From Pseudomonas sputi (GTDB lineage Bacteria > Pseudomonadota > Gammaproteobacteria > Pseudomonadales > Pseudomonadaceae): 45,352 nucleotides of DNA. The position numbers and the translations under genes were made by a program. The notes under the pieces are model-generated. The model was not told where the DNA came from. It did not search any database and saw nothing but the letters and a program-made list of their open reading frames with translations. The stretch lies in contig NZ_BQHI01000037.1 in NCBI RefSeq assembly GCF_021603585.1, positions 1 through 45,352 of the forward strand, read 5' to 3'. Shown one piece after another: positions 1-7,771 of the stretch (position 1 is its first letter; each line of letters begins with the position of its first letter).

Positions 1-175
1 GGTGGGGGCGGCAAAGATGGATTAAGGCTTAGCTGAGTAAGAGCCGGCAGTTCCTCCGATCATTTGGGAAATGGACTCAATCTCTTAAGCCCCTCTTCCC
101 TTCCTGCGCCTAGAGATGGCATTCTGACACCAAGACCAGAATGCATCACATTGTTTAGCCGAGGTAGATTTAATC
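1..175. other. Left edge, no gene seen
   Basis: No open frame with a start and ribosome site is evident in this stretch. It is the transition into the AT-rich island and probably holds the promoter of the DUF2971 gene. The A/T-rich run before position 176 has a weak GAGGT Shine-Dalgarno-like sequence about 10 bases ahead of the ATG. Confidence 0.4.
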
Positions 176-1123
176 ATGGAAGAAAATAAAAATTTATATA
201 AATACATGGGCCCCGGCATTGCCGAAACACTCCTACTAGAGAATGGGAGTTGCAGCCTAAAACTTTCCTACCTGAAAGACTACAATGACCCGTTCGAGTT
301 TTTCTTAACCATTGATTATAATCAAGGCCCAGAAATTCTCGCATACTACAACGAAATGATTTCTATGGTAACTCAACAACCAGTTACCTGCTTCTCAAAA
401 TCTCCGTTAATAACTCCAATGTGGGCTCACTATGCGTCTAACTCCCAAGGCTTTGTTGCCGAAATAAATGAAGCCGCACTTGATGAATGGCTTAAATCAA
501 AAAAATCAGACCCGAGCTTTGGAGATATTGACTATCGAGACACTCCTCATGAAGGCATGCAGGGGATGCTTGAACGCGCCTATGTGTTGTCAAAACCTAG
601 GCATATCGGGTGGCTTCAGCAATCGATCGGAAGTACCGCTTATTTTACTAAGCAAACATGCTGGAGCTATGAGCAAGAGCGACGCCTAGTTATTGACGAA
701 AAAAATATTAAAAAAATAAACGAAAATTTAATCCTACTATATTTCCCTGCAAACATAATTACATCTTTAGTGGTCGGAGCAAAAGCAACTCAAGAATTGA
801 AGGATAAAATAAAAAAAATATCCAACACCATTGGGTGCAACTACTACGAAAAGCGAATTGGAAGAAGCTCAACGACTCCTTTTTTTCTAGACAGCGAAAA
901 TAGAACGTACATCTTTAACAACGAAGAAATAGTTCTGCACAGTGAGCGATGCGATTCTTGTAAAGAACCGAAGACAAACGCAGATTCAAAGCTATGTTCA
1001 TGGTGCAGCATCGATGAGAGCCATGAAAAAAATGCAGCCTTCAGAAATTCATTTCGAATGCTTCAGCACGCTGGAATCCTTGAGCAGTATATAGAAACAT
1101 TCCAATCCATTGGAAGAAAATAG
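176..1123 (+). CDS. DUF2971 family protein with C-terminal zinc-ribbon-like motif
   Basis: A 315-residue protein with the features of the DUF2971 family: an N-terminal YKYM segment, the NDPFEF motif near residue 38, a TCFSKS segment near residue 71 and the PMWAHYA motif near residue 81. The biochemical role of DUF2971 is not settled; members often sit in accessory and defence-rich regions. The C-terminal part (about 258-275) carries two CxxC pairs, CDSCK and CSWCS, which look like a small zinc ribbon. Codons are A/T-rich, unlike most of the window, which points to horizontal acquisition. The SIR2-like gene follows after 50 bases on the same strand, so co-transcription is likely. The family call is firm; any defence role is inference from the neighbours. 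Confidence 0.8.
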   Translation: MEENKNLYKYMGPGIAETLLLENGSCSLKLSYLKDYNDPFEFFLTIDYNQGPEILAYYNEMISMVTQQPVTCFSKSPLITPMWAHYASNSQGFVAEINEAALDEWLKSKKSDPSFGDIDYRDTPHEGMQGMLERAYVLSKPRHIGWLQQSIGSTAYFTKQTCWSYEQERRLVIDEKNIKKINENLILLYFPANIITSLVVGAKATQELKDKIKKISNTIGCNYYEKRIGRSSTTPFFLDSENRTYIFNNEEIVLHSERCDSCKEPKTNADSKLCSWCSIDESHEKNAAFRNSFRMLQHAGILEQYIETFQSIGRK

Positions 1124-1173
1124 AAAACAACATTTACTTTCCTGCTCAGCTACGACATCCAACAAGGCTTACA

Positions 1174-2061
1174 ATGAAAAATACAATTCTTTATGGCAAT
1201 GGCATAAATCTACTTTCTACCAACTCAGTAAGCTGGAAAAACTTGCTTCACAAACTCATGGGTGAAAACAAGTTCGAAAGCGACAAGTTACCTAACACAA
1301 TGATATATGAAAGAATATTCATGAGTGAACACAAAGCAAACAGAAGCGAAATATTTGACGAACTAACAATCAAGAACAATATTGCTAGCACACTCGCAGA
1401 ACAAGAAGCAAATGACGTATTCAAATTATTGAGCAATATGGACTTTGAAAACTACCTTACAACAAACTACGACTACGCAATTGAAAAATCATTTGAAACA
1501 ACTCCTGAAAAAATGAGCTCTGAAGAAATATACAGCCTAAGAAGAAAGCGAAAATATGAAACAATTAACGGGATTAAATACTTATGGAACATCCATGGTG
1601 AAATTGAAAACCCGAAATCGATTATGCTTGGCTTAGATCATTACTGTGGCTCAGTGAGCAAAATAGACTCGTATGTCAAAGGTACTTATAAGCACTTTAT
1701 TGATGGAAAGTTAGTTCCCATTGATTCCATGAAGAAAAAATTAAAAAACAATAGCTTCTGCCATACATCTTGGGTTGACCTATTTTTCTCTTCTGACGTA
1801 CATATAATTGGCCTCTCACTGGATTATAGCGAGACAGATCTTTGGTGGATTTTAAACAAGCGAGCTCGATTCTCGACTGAAAACCTCGTAACAAACAATA
1901 TTACCTTCTACGTGGATTGCATCGAGGATCAAAAAAAGGAGTTACTTGAAGCGTTCAATATTAATATCGTCACGACAAAAAATATTAACAATTACGAGGA
2001 CATGTACAGAAGAGCAATATCAAAAATGTTTGTACCGAAGAACACAACGGAAGCAGCATGA
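1174..2061 (+). CDS. SIR2-like domain protein (predicted NADase/NAD-binding)
   Basis: A 295-residue protein with the hallmarks of bacterial SIR2-like domains: an N-terminal nucleotide-binding GNGIN motif (residues 8-12), a TTNYDYAIE motif near residue 97 corresponding to the conserved TxNYD, a conserved His in NIHGEI near residue 140, and a C-terminal HIIGLSLDYSETDLWW segment matching the usual 'GxSLxDxxL' part. In defence systems such domains commonly degrade NAD+ after infection is sensed; that is known of the family, not shown here. No separate sensor domain is visible, so sensing may come from a partner, possibly the flanking DUF2971 or metallopeptidase-like proteins. The codons are strongly A/T-rich. 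An ATGA at the stop codon opens only a five-codon frame. Confidence 0.8.
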   Translation: MKNTILYGNGINLLSTNSVSWKNLLHKLMGENKFESDKLPNTMIYERIFMSEHKANRSEIFDELTIKNNIASTLAEQEANDVFKLLSNMDFENYLTTNYDYAIEKSFETTPEKMSSEEIYSLRRKRKYETINGIKYLWNIHGEIENPKSIMLGLDHYCGSVSKIDSYVKGTYKHFIDGKLVPIDSMKKKLKNNSFCHTSWVDLFFSSDVHIIGLSLDYSETDLWWILNKRARFSTENLVTNNITFYVDCIEDQKKELLEAFNINIVTTKNINNYEDMYRRAISKMFVPKNTTEAA

Positions 2062-2106
2062 GCAGCGTTCGATAGCAGCACAACCGATATAGACAGACTC
2101 ACTTAA

Positions 2107-2241
2107 ACACTAATACCACACAAGTCAATCAATGCTCGTAACGCGGAGTATTTAAAAATTAGCCTAATAATTAAAACGCAAAGCTGGGGAAGTGCCAACT
2201 CAATTGAGGTTTTAAAAATATTAAACCACACTCTTAAAACC
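2107..2241 (+). other. In-frame coding-like extension upstream of the metallopeptidase ATG
   Basis: The frame of the downstream gene stays open for 45 codons before its first ATG, back to a TAA at 2104-2106. The translation is protein-like (for example NAEYLKISLIIKTQSWG), but it holds no ATG, GTG or TTG codon. Either the gene starts at a rare codon such as ATT or ATC, or the true N-terminus was lost by mutation or a sequence error, or this is an untranslated spacer that is open by chance. Confidence 0.35.
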
Positions 2242-2898
2242 ATGACCGCTGAATTTGGCAGAAGCTTCCCCTGCAATATCTTCATCTATCAAGATTTTTC
2301 AGACAATAGCCCTATAACCTTATATGAGAAATCACCTTGCGGCGCCTACAAGATCAACCTCAATGTAACGGATCGCTATTGGTGCAAATACATCTATCAG
2401 TTTTCTCATGAGTACTGTCATATTCGCACAAACTACTCCCTCTCTAGATACGATCAGCGTATAAAATGGTTCGAAGAGACAATATGTGAACTAGCCTCAA
2501 TATTTACACTCAAGAAAATGTCTATCTCCTGGAAGACCAACCCTCCTCTACCAAGCTTAAAGAGCTTCTCAGACAGCATTGCGGAGTATGTCAAATCGAT
2601 AATTACTGACCCAAGCCATCAACTCCCGAAAGGCTCAAACTTTCCAACCTGGTTCAAAGACAACCTCCCTTTATTAGAGCGCAATCAATACATTCGCGAC
2701 AGCAACAGCCTCATAGCGATTACATTACTCCCGCTTTTTGAAAAACATCCATCTCTTTGGAACTCAATGACATACTGGAACTCTTGGAAGCCCAATCAGG
2801 GAAATGACATTCATAGCTGCTTGCAATTGTGGCTAAAATCCTTACCAGAAAAAAACAAAGAAGGCGCCACGAGCCTCGCAGACATATTCAACATTTGA
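2242..2898 (+). CDS. Small HExxH metallopeptidase-like protein
   Basis: A 218-residue protein containing HEYCH at residues 56-60, which fits the zincin HExxH signature, followed by EETICE at 78-83, where a glutamate could be the third zinc ligand as in gluzincins. There is no signal peptide, so it should act in the cytoplasm. No named family is recognised. It is the third same-strand gene of the AT-rich cassette and could be an effector or activating protease, or it could act on a partner; this is inference. The first ATG is poorly supported because the frame is open 45 codons further upstream without a standard start codon. A protease is the best reading of the motif, but activity cannot be judged from sequence alone. 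Confidence 0.6.
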   Translation: MTAEFGRSFPCNIFIYQDFSDNSPITLYEKSPCGAYKINLNVTDRYWCKYIYQFSHEYCHIRTNYSLSRYDQRIKWFEETICELASIFTLKKMSISWKTNPPLPSLKSFSDSIAEYVKSIITDPSHQLPKGSNFPTWFKDNLPLLERNQYIRDSNSLIAITLLPLFEKHPSLWNSMTYWNSWKPNQGNDIHSCLQLWLKSLPEKNKEGATSLADIFNI

Positions 2899-3093
2899 TA
2901 TTAAAAATATTTAAAAGGAGGACGAAATAATTCTTAGGCAACTAATTCTACCCGCTTTTCTTGAACCGCGAAGGAGTGTAAAAATGGGATAGTTTTTTTT
3001 GAACAACGACTCGAAGGGAATAGATTTATTTTATAACAACAAATCTGCCAACGTTTCTCAGCCCTCTTTTTCACATCGCTCGACATTCAACAG
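2899..3093. other. Intergenic tail of the island with orphan Shine-Dalgarno sites
   Basis: Two good ribosome sites stand here without genes: AAGGAGG near 2914 and AAGGAG near 2971, the latter followed by an ATG that is closed after two codons. A degenerate copy of the AGATTTATTTT repeat lies at about 3012-3033 (GAAGGGAATAGATTTATTTT). These look like the debris of a lost gene or of repeat insertion. Confidence 0.35.
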
Positions 3094-3798
3094 TTACAAT
3101 TGTATTACACGCACCTTTCTTTTTTCTTTTTTTGAGTCACGCCATACTTCTACACGAAATTGTTGGCCCAATGGTGGTTCTGGTTTAGGTCTAGACGGAC
3201 GCGGTATACTCATCTTACGGCTAGTCTTAATAAGTACATCTTGCTCAAAGGCACTGAGGGGCAAATCCAACTGTTGCGCTAGCAAAGGCATATTTTCCAA
3301 CGACCTTTTCATCTCACTCATAAACCCCGGCTCAGAATCGCTCTCTTCGCCGAACATTGCCTCGGCTTCAAGCATTGCCTGTTCGGCAGTAAGCTTCCCA
3401 TTTTGCACCTTTAAAAACAGGCGCTGCAACCCACCTAAAGAACCAGTACTTTTCTTAACCTTTGGTTTTACATTTTTAGCAGAGAAAGGTGCAACTGCGT
3501 GAGCAACAAGAAAATCACCTGCCGAACTTAATTGGCCTTGAATTGTTTGGACCCCAGACATGAACGATCCGTATTGCCCCACCCCTAAATAGAGAGCGTA
3601 AAGCGCTGCCGCAACTTTAGCGCCACCTTTAATTGAGCCTTCTTCAACTTCAAGCGACAACGAATAATCTGGAATTTTTAAAACTTGTTCGACATAAGCC
3701 TCCCATTCATCGAAAAGCTTTGTCGAATACACCTCAAATTTATGCCGTGGCAGACTTGGTACATCAATATAAAAATCTGTAGATCCAAGGTCGATCAT
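3094..3798 (-). CDS. Uncharacterised 234-residue protein
   Basis: A 234-residue protein that matches no family recognised here. The first 50 residues are of mixed character with a VPSLPRHKF segment. Residues about 58-105 are small and hydrophobic (AAALYALYLGVGQYGSF), perhaps a helical or membrane-associated core. The C-terminal third is proline-rich and then strongly basic (WRDSKKEKRKVRV), which could bind nucleic acid or drive partner contact. It faces the SIR2 cassette convergently and shares the AT-leaning codon style, so it probably arrived with the island. The ATG at 3798 is the only good start; its Shine-Dalgarno (GGATG) is weak. Confidence 0.6.
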   Translation of the reverse strand: MIDLGSTDFYIDVPSLPRHKFEVYSTKLFDEWEAYVEQVLKIPDYSLSLEVEEGSIKGGAKVAAALYALYLGVGQYGSFMSGVQTIQGQLSSAGDFLVAHAVAPFSAKNVKPKVKKSTGSLGGLQRLFLKVQNGKLTAEQAMLEAEAMFGEESDSEPGFMSEMKRSLENMPLLAQQLDLPLSAFEQDVLIKTSRKMSIPRPSRPKPEPPLGQQFRVEVWRDSKKEKRKVRVIQL

Positions 3799-3913
3799 TT
3801 TTCATCCATGCAGTGTTTTGACGTAACACGATCAAAAATCAGATGACATGCTATGTCGTAATCAGATTCGACGTATGCAAGCCGACTTTTTCGACCCCCT
3901 CTAATGGCAGGCT

Positions 3914-3955
3914 ATCGCTTCGCCACTACCGTGTCCACTCACGACACGAAGCGAT
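3914..3955. repeat. Inverted repeat at the island boundary
   Basis: ATCGCTTCG at 3914-3922 and CGAAGCGAT at 3947-3955 are perfect reverse complements, with a second nested pair GTGTC/GACAC inside. It stands between the start of the unknown minus-strand gene and the DUF6124 leader, where base composition changes from AT-rich to mixed. It may be a terminator, a recombination scar or the outer part of the leader. Confidence 0.5.
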
Positions 3956-4009
3956 TAGGGGATTGGCTTAAACACTTATGTTTAACTTTATCCATCTATC
4001 GCTCCCCCA

Positions 4010-4317
4010 GGCTACAACGCCTTGCGTCATTGCCTACGACTACGCCAGAATCCGCCGGCTTGTGCGTCTACGACGCGGGTCTTATCGTTTCCCGGTCACT
4101 GAAAACAGTGATGGGGTTTGGTAGCCCCGGATTATCGTAGGTTGCATAAGCATCATGATGTGCAGTGTCTGAAAGACTCCGCGTCATGGTGGTCATGCAC
4201 AGGGCGTCCTCGGGCGCGCCGGTTCCTACGTCCCGGTCTACCAACCTGAGCATGGCCGCCACCCATCGTTTGGTAGCGAGAGTGTCGGCTCCCATTTGAC
4301 GATGTAGGAGTTTCACC
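4010..4317 (+). ncRNA. Candidate structured 5' leader of DUF6124 gene (copy A)
   Basis: A leader of about 300 bases that ends at the DUF6124 start codon. Visible stems: GCGTC 4064-4068 with GACGC 4072-4076; TCACTG 4096-4101 with CAGTGA 4106-4111; GGGG 4113-4116 with CCCC 4125-4128, which loops out TTTGGTAG; GGTGG plus TCATGC 4188-4198 with GCATGG 4250-4255 and CCACC 4259-4263; GCGTC 4204-4208 with GGCGC 4213-4217 around a CTCG tetraloop; CCGG 4219-4222 with CCGG 4233-4236; and CATCGT 4264-4269 with ACGATG 4299-4304, one base before the AGGAG Shine-Dalgarno at 4306-4310. CTACCAA at 4238-4244 can pair with TTGGTAG at 4118-4124 or at 4270-4276. The same plan with compensatory base changes occurs in copy B, which is the evidence that it acts as RNA. 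No known RNA family is claimed. Confidence 0.6.
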
Positions 4318-4677
4318 ATGATCAAACCAACACCCAACCCACCCGAAACCGACCCCACTTCCCCCTACGAATCCCCCAACTCCAAAAAACTCCACGACGC
4401 CGCCGAGCGTGCGCTGGATCACTACCTCTGCCCCGCCGCCGGGATCATGTCGTCCTTGAACGAGCCCGAGCGGATGTACCTGGCCAATCCGAAATACAAC
4501 ACCGAATGCCTGCTGGCCAACGCCAGCGAAAACCTCGGTGCAGCCAGTGAGATGCTGAGTAATTTCGCAGCAACGCTCGATCCGTCGCATCGCAAGACGG
4601 CGATCGGTATTACGCAAATCGTGATGATTGCCGAGCTGGCGGTGAATCAGGCGCTGGATCACGTCGAAGTCGCGTAA
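4318..4677 (+). CDS. DUF6124 family protein (copy A)
   Basis: A 119-residue protein beginning with the family's TPNPPETDPTSPYES segment, followed by KKLHDAAERALDHYL and a C-terminal QIVMIAELAVNQALDH helix. The function is unknown. The length and motifs match the paralogue at 43140-43529, which also follows the same leader. There is no signal peptide or membrane segment; the C-terminal half looks like a helical bundle. The ATG at 4318 has an AGGAG site 7 bases upstream, directly after the last stem of the leader, so translation is a plausible point of control. Confidence 0.8.
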   Translation: MIKPTPNPPETDPTSPYESPNSKKLHDAAERALDHYLCPAAGIMSSLNEPERMYLANPKYNTECLLANASENLGAASEMLSNFAATLDPSHRKTAIGITQIVMIAELAVNQALDHVEVA

Positions 4678-4762
4678 GCAGTCGTCGAAAGCTTGTCTCC
4701 AGCGGGCGTTGTTGAGTCCGTTTTTGCCGCTGGAAATATCTGGCTCAGAAGATGTGGAATGT

Positions 4763-4818
4763 AAACAGCCCGGCCCGGCACCCTCGTCAATGACGACGGA
4801 TGCCGGGCCGGGCTGTTT
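4763..4818. terminator. Bidirectional terminator hairpin
   Basis: An 18-base arm at 4763-4780 (AAACAGCCCGGCCCGGCA) is the exact reverse complement of 4801-4818, with A's and T's on the outer ends. It sits between the convergent DUF6124 and PixA/AidA-like genes and can stop transcription both ways. Confidence 0.85.
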
Positions 4819-4827
4819 GCGTTTCAG

Positions 4828-5349
4828 TTACTGGTTATTGACGGTGATGTACGGGTCCCAGGTGTGTTGTGGGCCGAGTTGGTTCAGGTCGCGGTCGAGC
4901 AGGACGAAGGTGATCTGGTACCAGAGTTTGCCCGGATTCTCGGCCGTGGCTTGCCACATGGAATAGATCACATCGGTTTTGGAGATACCGCCGTTGGCAG
5001 CCTTGTTCAGGTAAGGCACTACACCGGGAATGTTGTAGGTGAGCGGTGTCGACATGGTGCCTTTGTAATCGCCGCCCTGGTGGGGGTCGCCGCTCTGGAC
5101 GTTTTTGATCAGGGCGATGCGGTCGAAGTTGCGCGACAGCGTGGTGGCGCGCCAGCGAATGTTGTCGCCGGGTTTGACGTCGATCCACAACTCGTCGCCG
5201 CCTTCGCCGGTGTTGCCACTGGCATTGGGGTCGACGGCGTCGCGCGTCACCAGCATGGAGACCGCGCCGCCTACGTCGTTGGGATGGGCAAGCAGGTAAT
5301 CGGCATCGACATTGACTAGCACGTCAATGGTTTGGGTAGCACTGGACAT
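4828..5349 (-). CDS. AidA/PixA family (inclusion body) protein
   Basis: A 173-residue protein of the AidA/PixA type, typified by the N-terminal IDVLVNVDADYLLA segment, a DELWIDVKPGDNIRWRATTLS block and a C-terminal WYQITFVLLDRD followed by WDPYITVNN. PixA was described as a crystalline-inclusion protein of Xenorhabdus and AidA as an acyl-homoserine-lactone-dependent protein in Ralstonia/Burkholderia; the molecular role is not settled. The start at 5349 is chosen because GGAG stands 7 bases ahead; a longer frame upstream lacks support. It is a single gene that converges on the DUF6124 gene across a strong terminator. Confidence 0.8.
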   Translation of the reverse strand: MSSATQTIDVLVNVDADYLLAHPNDVGGAVSMLVTRDAVDPNASGNTGEGGDELWIDVKPGDNIRWRATTLSRNFDRIALIKNVQSGDPHQGGDYKGTMSTPLTYNIPGVVPYLNKAANGGISKTDVIYSMWQATAENPGKLWYQITFVLLDRDLNQLGPQHTWDPYITVNNQ

Positions 5350-5692
5350 TTTGAGGCTCCTTGTTTTTGGAATCGCATAAGCGACCGCGCCCGCGAAGGC
5401 TGTCCGGCTCATCCGGTCCATGGATGCGGTCTGCGGAGAACGATAGGAGATGGCCTAATAGTGTCAAACCGCGATTCCTTGACGCGGAAAAACGGGAGCA
5501 CTGCGCGGCACGACCAAGGTCTTGATTTGCTTCTGTGCGAGTCAATCTCTGATGGATTTTGAGCTGTTCTCTGGCGGTAACTGTTGGCGAAGGCGCACAG
5601 CTGGTGTTGGCATTAACGACGAATCGGCTACACCCGGCCTTTTGTGGAGCGGCAAGCGATCCTGCTGCGGGTCATTTTTGATGTACTGGTGG
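5350..5692. other. Intergenic region without a clear gene
   Basis: This stretch should hold the promoter of the PixA/AidA-like gene on the minus strand. Open frames here lack start signals and protein-like composition, and no repeat was noticed. Confidence 0.4.
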
Positions 5693-5827
5693 CAACTGGA
5701 TGCCGACACAGGGGTGTACCTGGTGCGGCCTTCGGCGCGGTTCAACACGGCGACGACTACGGCGTTCAAGGACTGGATCGAGTGCGCTTTTGCCGAAGGG
5801 GCGCCTTGGATGACGCTGCACCGCTGA
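5693..5827 (+). pseudogene. C-terminal remnant of a LysR-type regulator
   Basis: The frame encodes DADTGVYLVRPS, then AFKDWIECAF and a stop. This resembles the last 40 or so residues of GcvA-like LysR regulators ('..YLV.P....... .AF..WL'). The rest of the gene, including the winged-helix DNA-binding domain, is absent upstream. It is probably a decayed fragment; the match is short, so the call is tentative. Confidence 0.4.
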
Positions 5828-5889
5828 TTGACAAGCCGCAATGGGATATCGTGCCGGCCTCGGAATAGACGTGCTTTCAAGGAGGAAAA

Positions 5890-6330
5890 ATGCGGTTTTA
5901 CAGGACAGGGGCTTTTTGTGCGGGCGTGTCCATACCGGGACGCCTGAGATTCCAAACATTCCTCATCGCCATGTCAGGCCTCTTTGCCCTCACCCAAATG
6001 GCGCCATCCTTCGCCGATACCGCCAATGGAAAAGCCCTCTACTCCCAGCGATGCGCCGTGTGCCACGGAGCCGATATAAAGGGGACCGGGCCGTTGGCCA
6101 GGAAAAGCAACCCGCCAACACCTGACCTGACAACTGCTGCCTTCAAGAAGCGACTGGGTGATTACCCCGGCGTTATCGTGTCCTCGGTGATACTTCGCCC
6201 CAACGGCGACTTGATTCCAAAGACCTTGCGAGAGAATGGCGTGAAGATTGCGCCGCACGCCTGGAGCGTTAACGACTTTCGCGACTTGCATCAATATATG
6301 AGCGGTGTGATTTCGCATACGAACAAATGA
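5890..6330 (+). CDS. Periplasmic class I c-type cytochrome
   Basis: A 146-residue protein with a signal or anchor segment (about residues 20-42) followed by the mature start and a CAVCH heme-binding motif at 55-59. It should be exported by Sec and receive one heme c. The distal Met ligand expected of class I cytochromes is not obvious; the only late methionine is in LHQYMSG near the end. This pattern, with GTGPLARK soon after the heme site, fits small electron carriers or domains attached to dehydrogenases, but no partner enzyme is encoded beside it. AGGAGG stands directly upstream of the ATG at 5890. The signal peptide has an unusually long n-region, so initiation at Met28 is an alternative. 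Confidence 0.8.
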   Translation: MRFYRTGAFCAGVSIPGRLRFQTFLIAMSGLFALTQMAPSFADTANGKALYSQRCAVCHGADIKGTGPLARKSNPPTPDLTTAAFKKRLGDYPGVIVSSVILRPNGDLIPKTLRENGVKIAPHAWSVNDFRDLHQYMSGVISHTNK

Positions 6331-6357
6331 CATTGAGGCAGGCCCCATTCCTGACAC

Positions 6358-6378
6358 GGCATTCCTGACAGGAATGCC
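6358..6378 (+). terminator. Terminator after the cytochrome gene
   Basis: GGCATTCC and GGAATGCC form an 8-bp stem around TGACA, followed within a few bases by an A-rich tail. It lies between the cytochrome and the GST gene. Confidence 0.6.
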
Positions 6379-6452
6379 TCCATAAAAAACGTGAATTTTA
6401 TTTACGACCCTCAATCTTTTAGCGTGGCCATACCGCATATGGAGATGACGCT

Positions 6453-7085
6453 ATGAATGACTCAAGCCTGCGCCTTTACGTCGATGCTCAATTCACCAGT
6501 CCCTACGCAATGTCGTGCTTTGTGGCCCTTCGAGAAAAGGGTATCGAGTTCGAAATGAGCCCCCTGGACCTGGACAAACTGGAGAACCAGGCCAGCGATT
6601 ACGCTCGTCTTTCCCTGACTCAAAGAGTTCCCAACCTCGTGCATGGCGACTTTGCGTTGTCGGAGTCATCGGCGATCACGGAATACCTGGAAGATGTGTT
6701 CCCCCAGACAGCAATTTACCCGCAACACCCACAAAAACGCGCCGTGGCGAGACAAGTTCAAGCGTGGCTACGCAGTGATCTGCTTCCGATCCGACAGGAG
6801 CGCTCTACCCTTGTCGTGTTCTATGGTCAGAAACACGGACCGTTGTCAGCGTCGGCCGAGGCTGCCAGGCAAAAGTTGGTTGAGGTCGCTCAATGGCTGC
6901 TGACCGACAATCCGGACAACCTTTTGGGTGAATGGTCGATCGCCGACGTTGATCTCGCCTTGATGCTGAACCGGTTGATACTCAACGGGGATACTGTGCC
7001 GGCTCAACTGGAGGATTACGCTCAACACCAATGGCAGCGCCCGACAGTACAAGAGTGGATCAAGCTGCAACGACCTCGAATGTAA
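6453..7085 (+). CDS. yfcF: YfcF-type glutathione S-transferase
   Basis: A 210-residue GST. The N-terminal thioredoxin-like domain has SPYAMSCFVALREKG, a RVPNLVHGDF segment containing the cis-proline, and SESSAITEYLED for glutathione binding. The C-terminal helical domain has VQAWLRSDLLPIRQERST and GEWSIADVDLALMLNRL. The layout and these blocks agree closely with E. coli YfcF, which has glutathione transferase/peroxidase activity and helps against hydrogen peroxide. It is a cytosolic enzyme. It appears monocistronic, with a terminator before and after. Confidence 0.85.
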   Translation: MNDSSLRLYVDAQFTSPYAMSCFVALREKGIEFEMSPLDLDKLENQASDYARLSLTQRVPNLVHGDFALSESSAITEYLEDVFPQTAIYPQHPQKRAVARQVQAWLRSDLLPIRQERSTLVVFYGQKHGPLSASAEAARQKLVEVAQWLLTDNPDNLLGEWSIADVDLALMLNRLILNGDTVPAQLEDYAQHQWQRPTVQEWIKLQRPRM

Positions 7086-7119
7086 CGATCCCCATTTTTT
7101 GAGTCTTCAGTGTTCACTA

Positions 7120-7141
7120 GCTGCCGGGAGCCCCCGGCAGC
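7120..7141. terminator. Terminator hairpin after the GST gene
   Basis: GCTGCCGGG and CCCGGCAGC pair around a short loop. It separates the GST gene from the convergent membrane protein gene. Confidence 0.6.
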
Positions 7142-7148
7142 AAATCTG

Positions 7149-7169
7149 AAAATAAAGCTGCCCCCATTT
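7149..7169 (-). repeat. Degenerate copy of the GGGGACAGATTTATTTT repeat
   Basis: Read on the minus strand this is AAATGGGGGCAGCTTTATTTT, a variant of the dispersed motif also found near 8000, 9158, 43566, 44266, 44751 and 45136. Confidence 0.55.
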
Positions 7170-7200
7170 AAATGAAGCCGGACAACAGCCCCCTTCTGCT

Positions 7201-7698
7201 TCAGCCCGTCTTTTTGTCGGAGCCTTTTATGTTCTCGATCAGGTCAACGACATAGTCTTGATTGAAGCCCGCCACAAATGACCAGAACAGCAACTTGGCA
7301 TAGGCCGCATACCCCTCCGCGTGTTGGCAAAAGATATCGTTGAAGATTTGCCTCAAACACTGCGGATCGTCGTCTGGAACGATCACCGGAAACAGGTCGC
7401 CCTTGATAACGCCGGAAAGGAACAAAAGATACAGAAGCCCTGCCAAGATCCCGCCTATGAATGAAGGCAGGATCAAAGCGAACCATGATCTGGAGAGGTT
7501 TTCGATTTCCGGATCAGTGAGTATCGACAGTCGCCTGTGAAACCCAACGTAGCCCCCGATATTCCCGGCGATACAAACGATAAAGGGCACTTTGTAGTCG
7601 GGCAGACTGTAGGTGACGATAATCGCCAGCACCAACAGGGCGATGAAAATCCAGAATATCCGCTTCCAGATGATGTTCAGGTCTTCCTGACGATTCAT
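7201..7698 (-). CDS. Uncharacterised membrane protein, 165 residues
   Basis: A small inner-membrane protein of unknown family. Helices are visible at about residues 12-30 (IFWIFIALLVLAIIVTY), 36-50, 68-90 (WFALILPSFIGGILAGLLYL) and a possible re-entrant segment near 135-150 (LLFWSFVAGFNQDYV). The FNQDYVVDLIENI tail resembles C-termini of small phage- or island-encoded membrane proteins but no function can be named. The start at 7698 has GGGAG six bases upstream; the open frame extends further but without a ribosome site. The other small membrane protein gene lies upstream on the same strand, 73 bases away. Confidence 0.65.
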   Translation of the reverse strand: MNRQEDLNIIWKRIFWIFIALLVLAIIVTYSLPDYKVPFIVCIAGNIGGYVGFHRRLSILTDPEIENLSRSWFALILPSFIGGILAGLLYLLFLSGVIKGDLFPVIVPDDDPQCLRQIFNDIFCQHAEGYAAYAKLLFWSFVAGFNQDYVVDLIENIKGSDKKTG

Positions 7699-7771
7699 GA
7701 TCAGCTCCCTGATCTTGACCCTGTGATGATTTTTTAGACGATAGACGAATCCTGACTCATGACCAGCGGCT

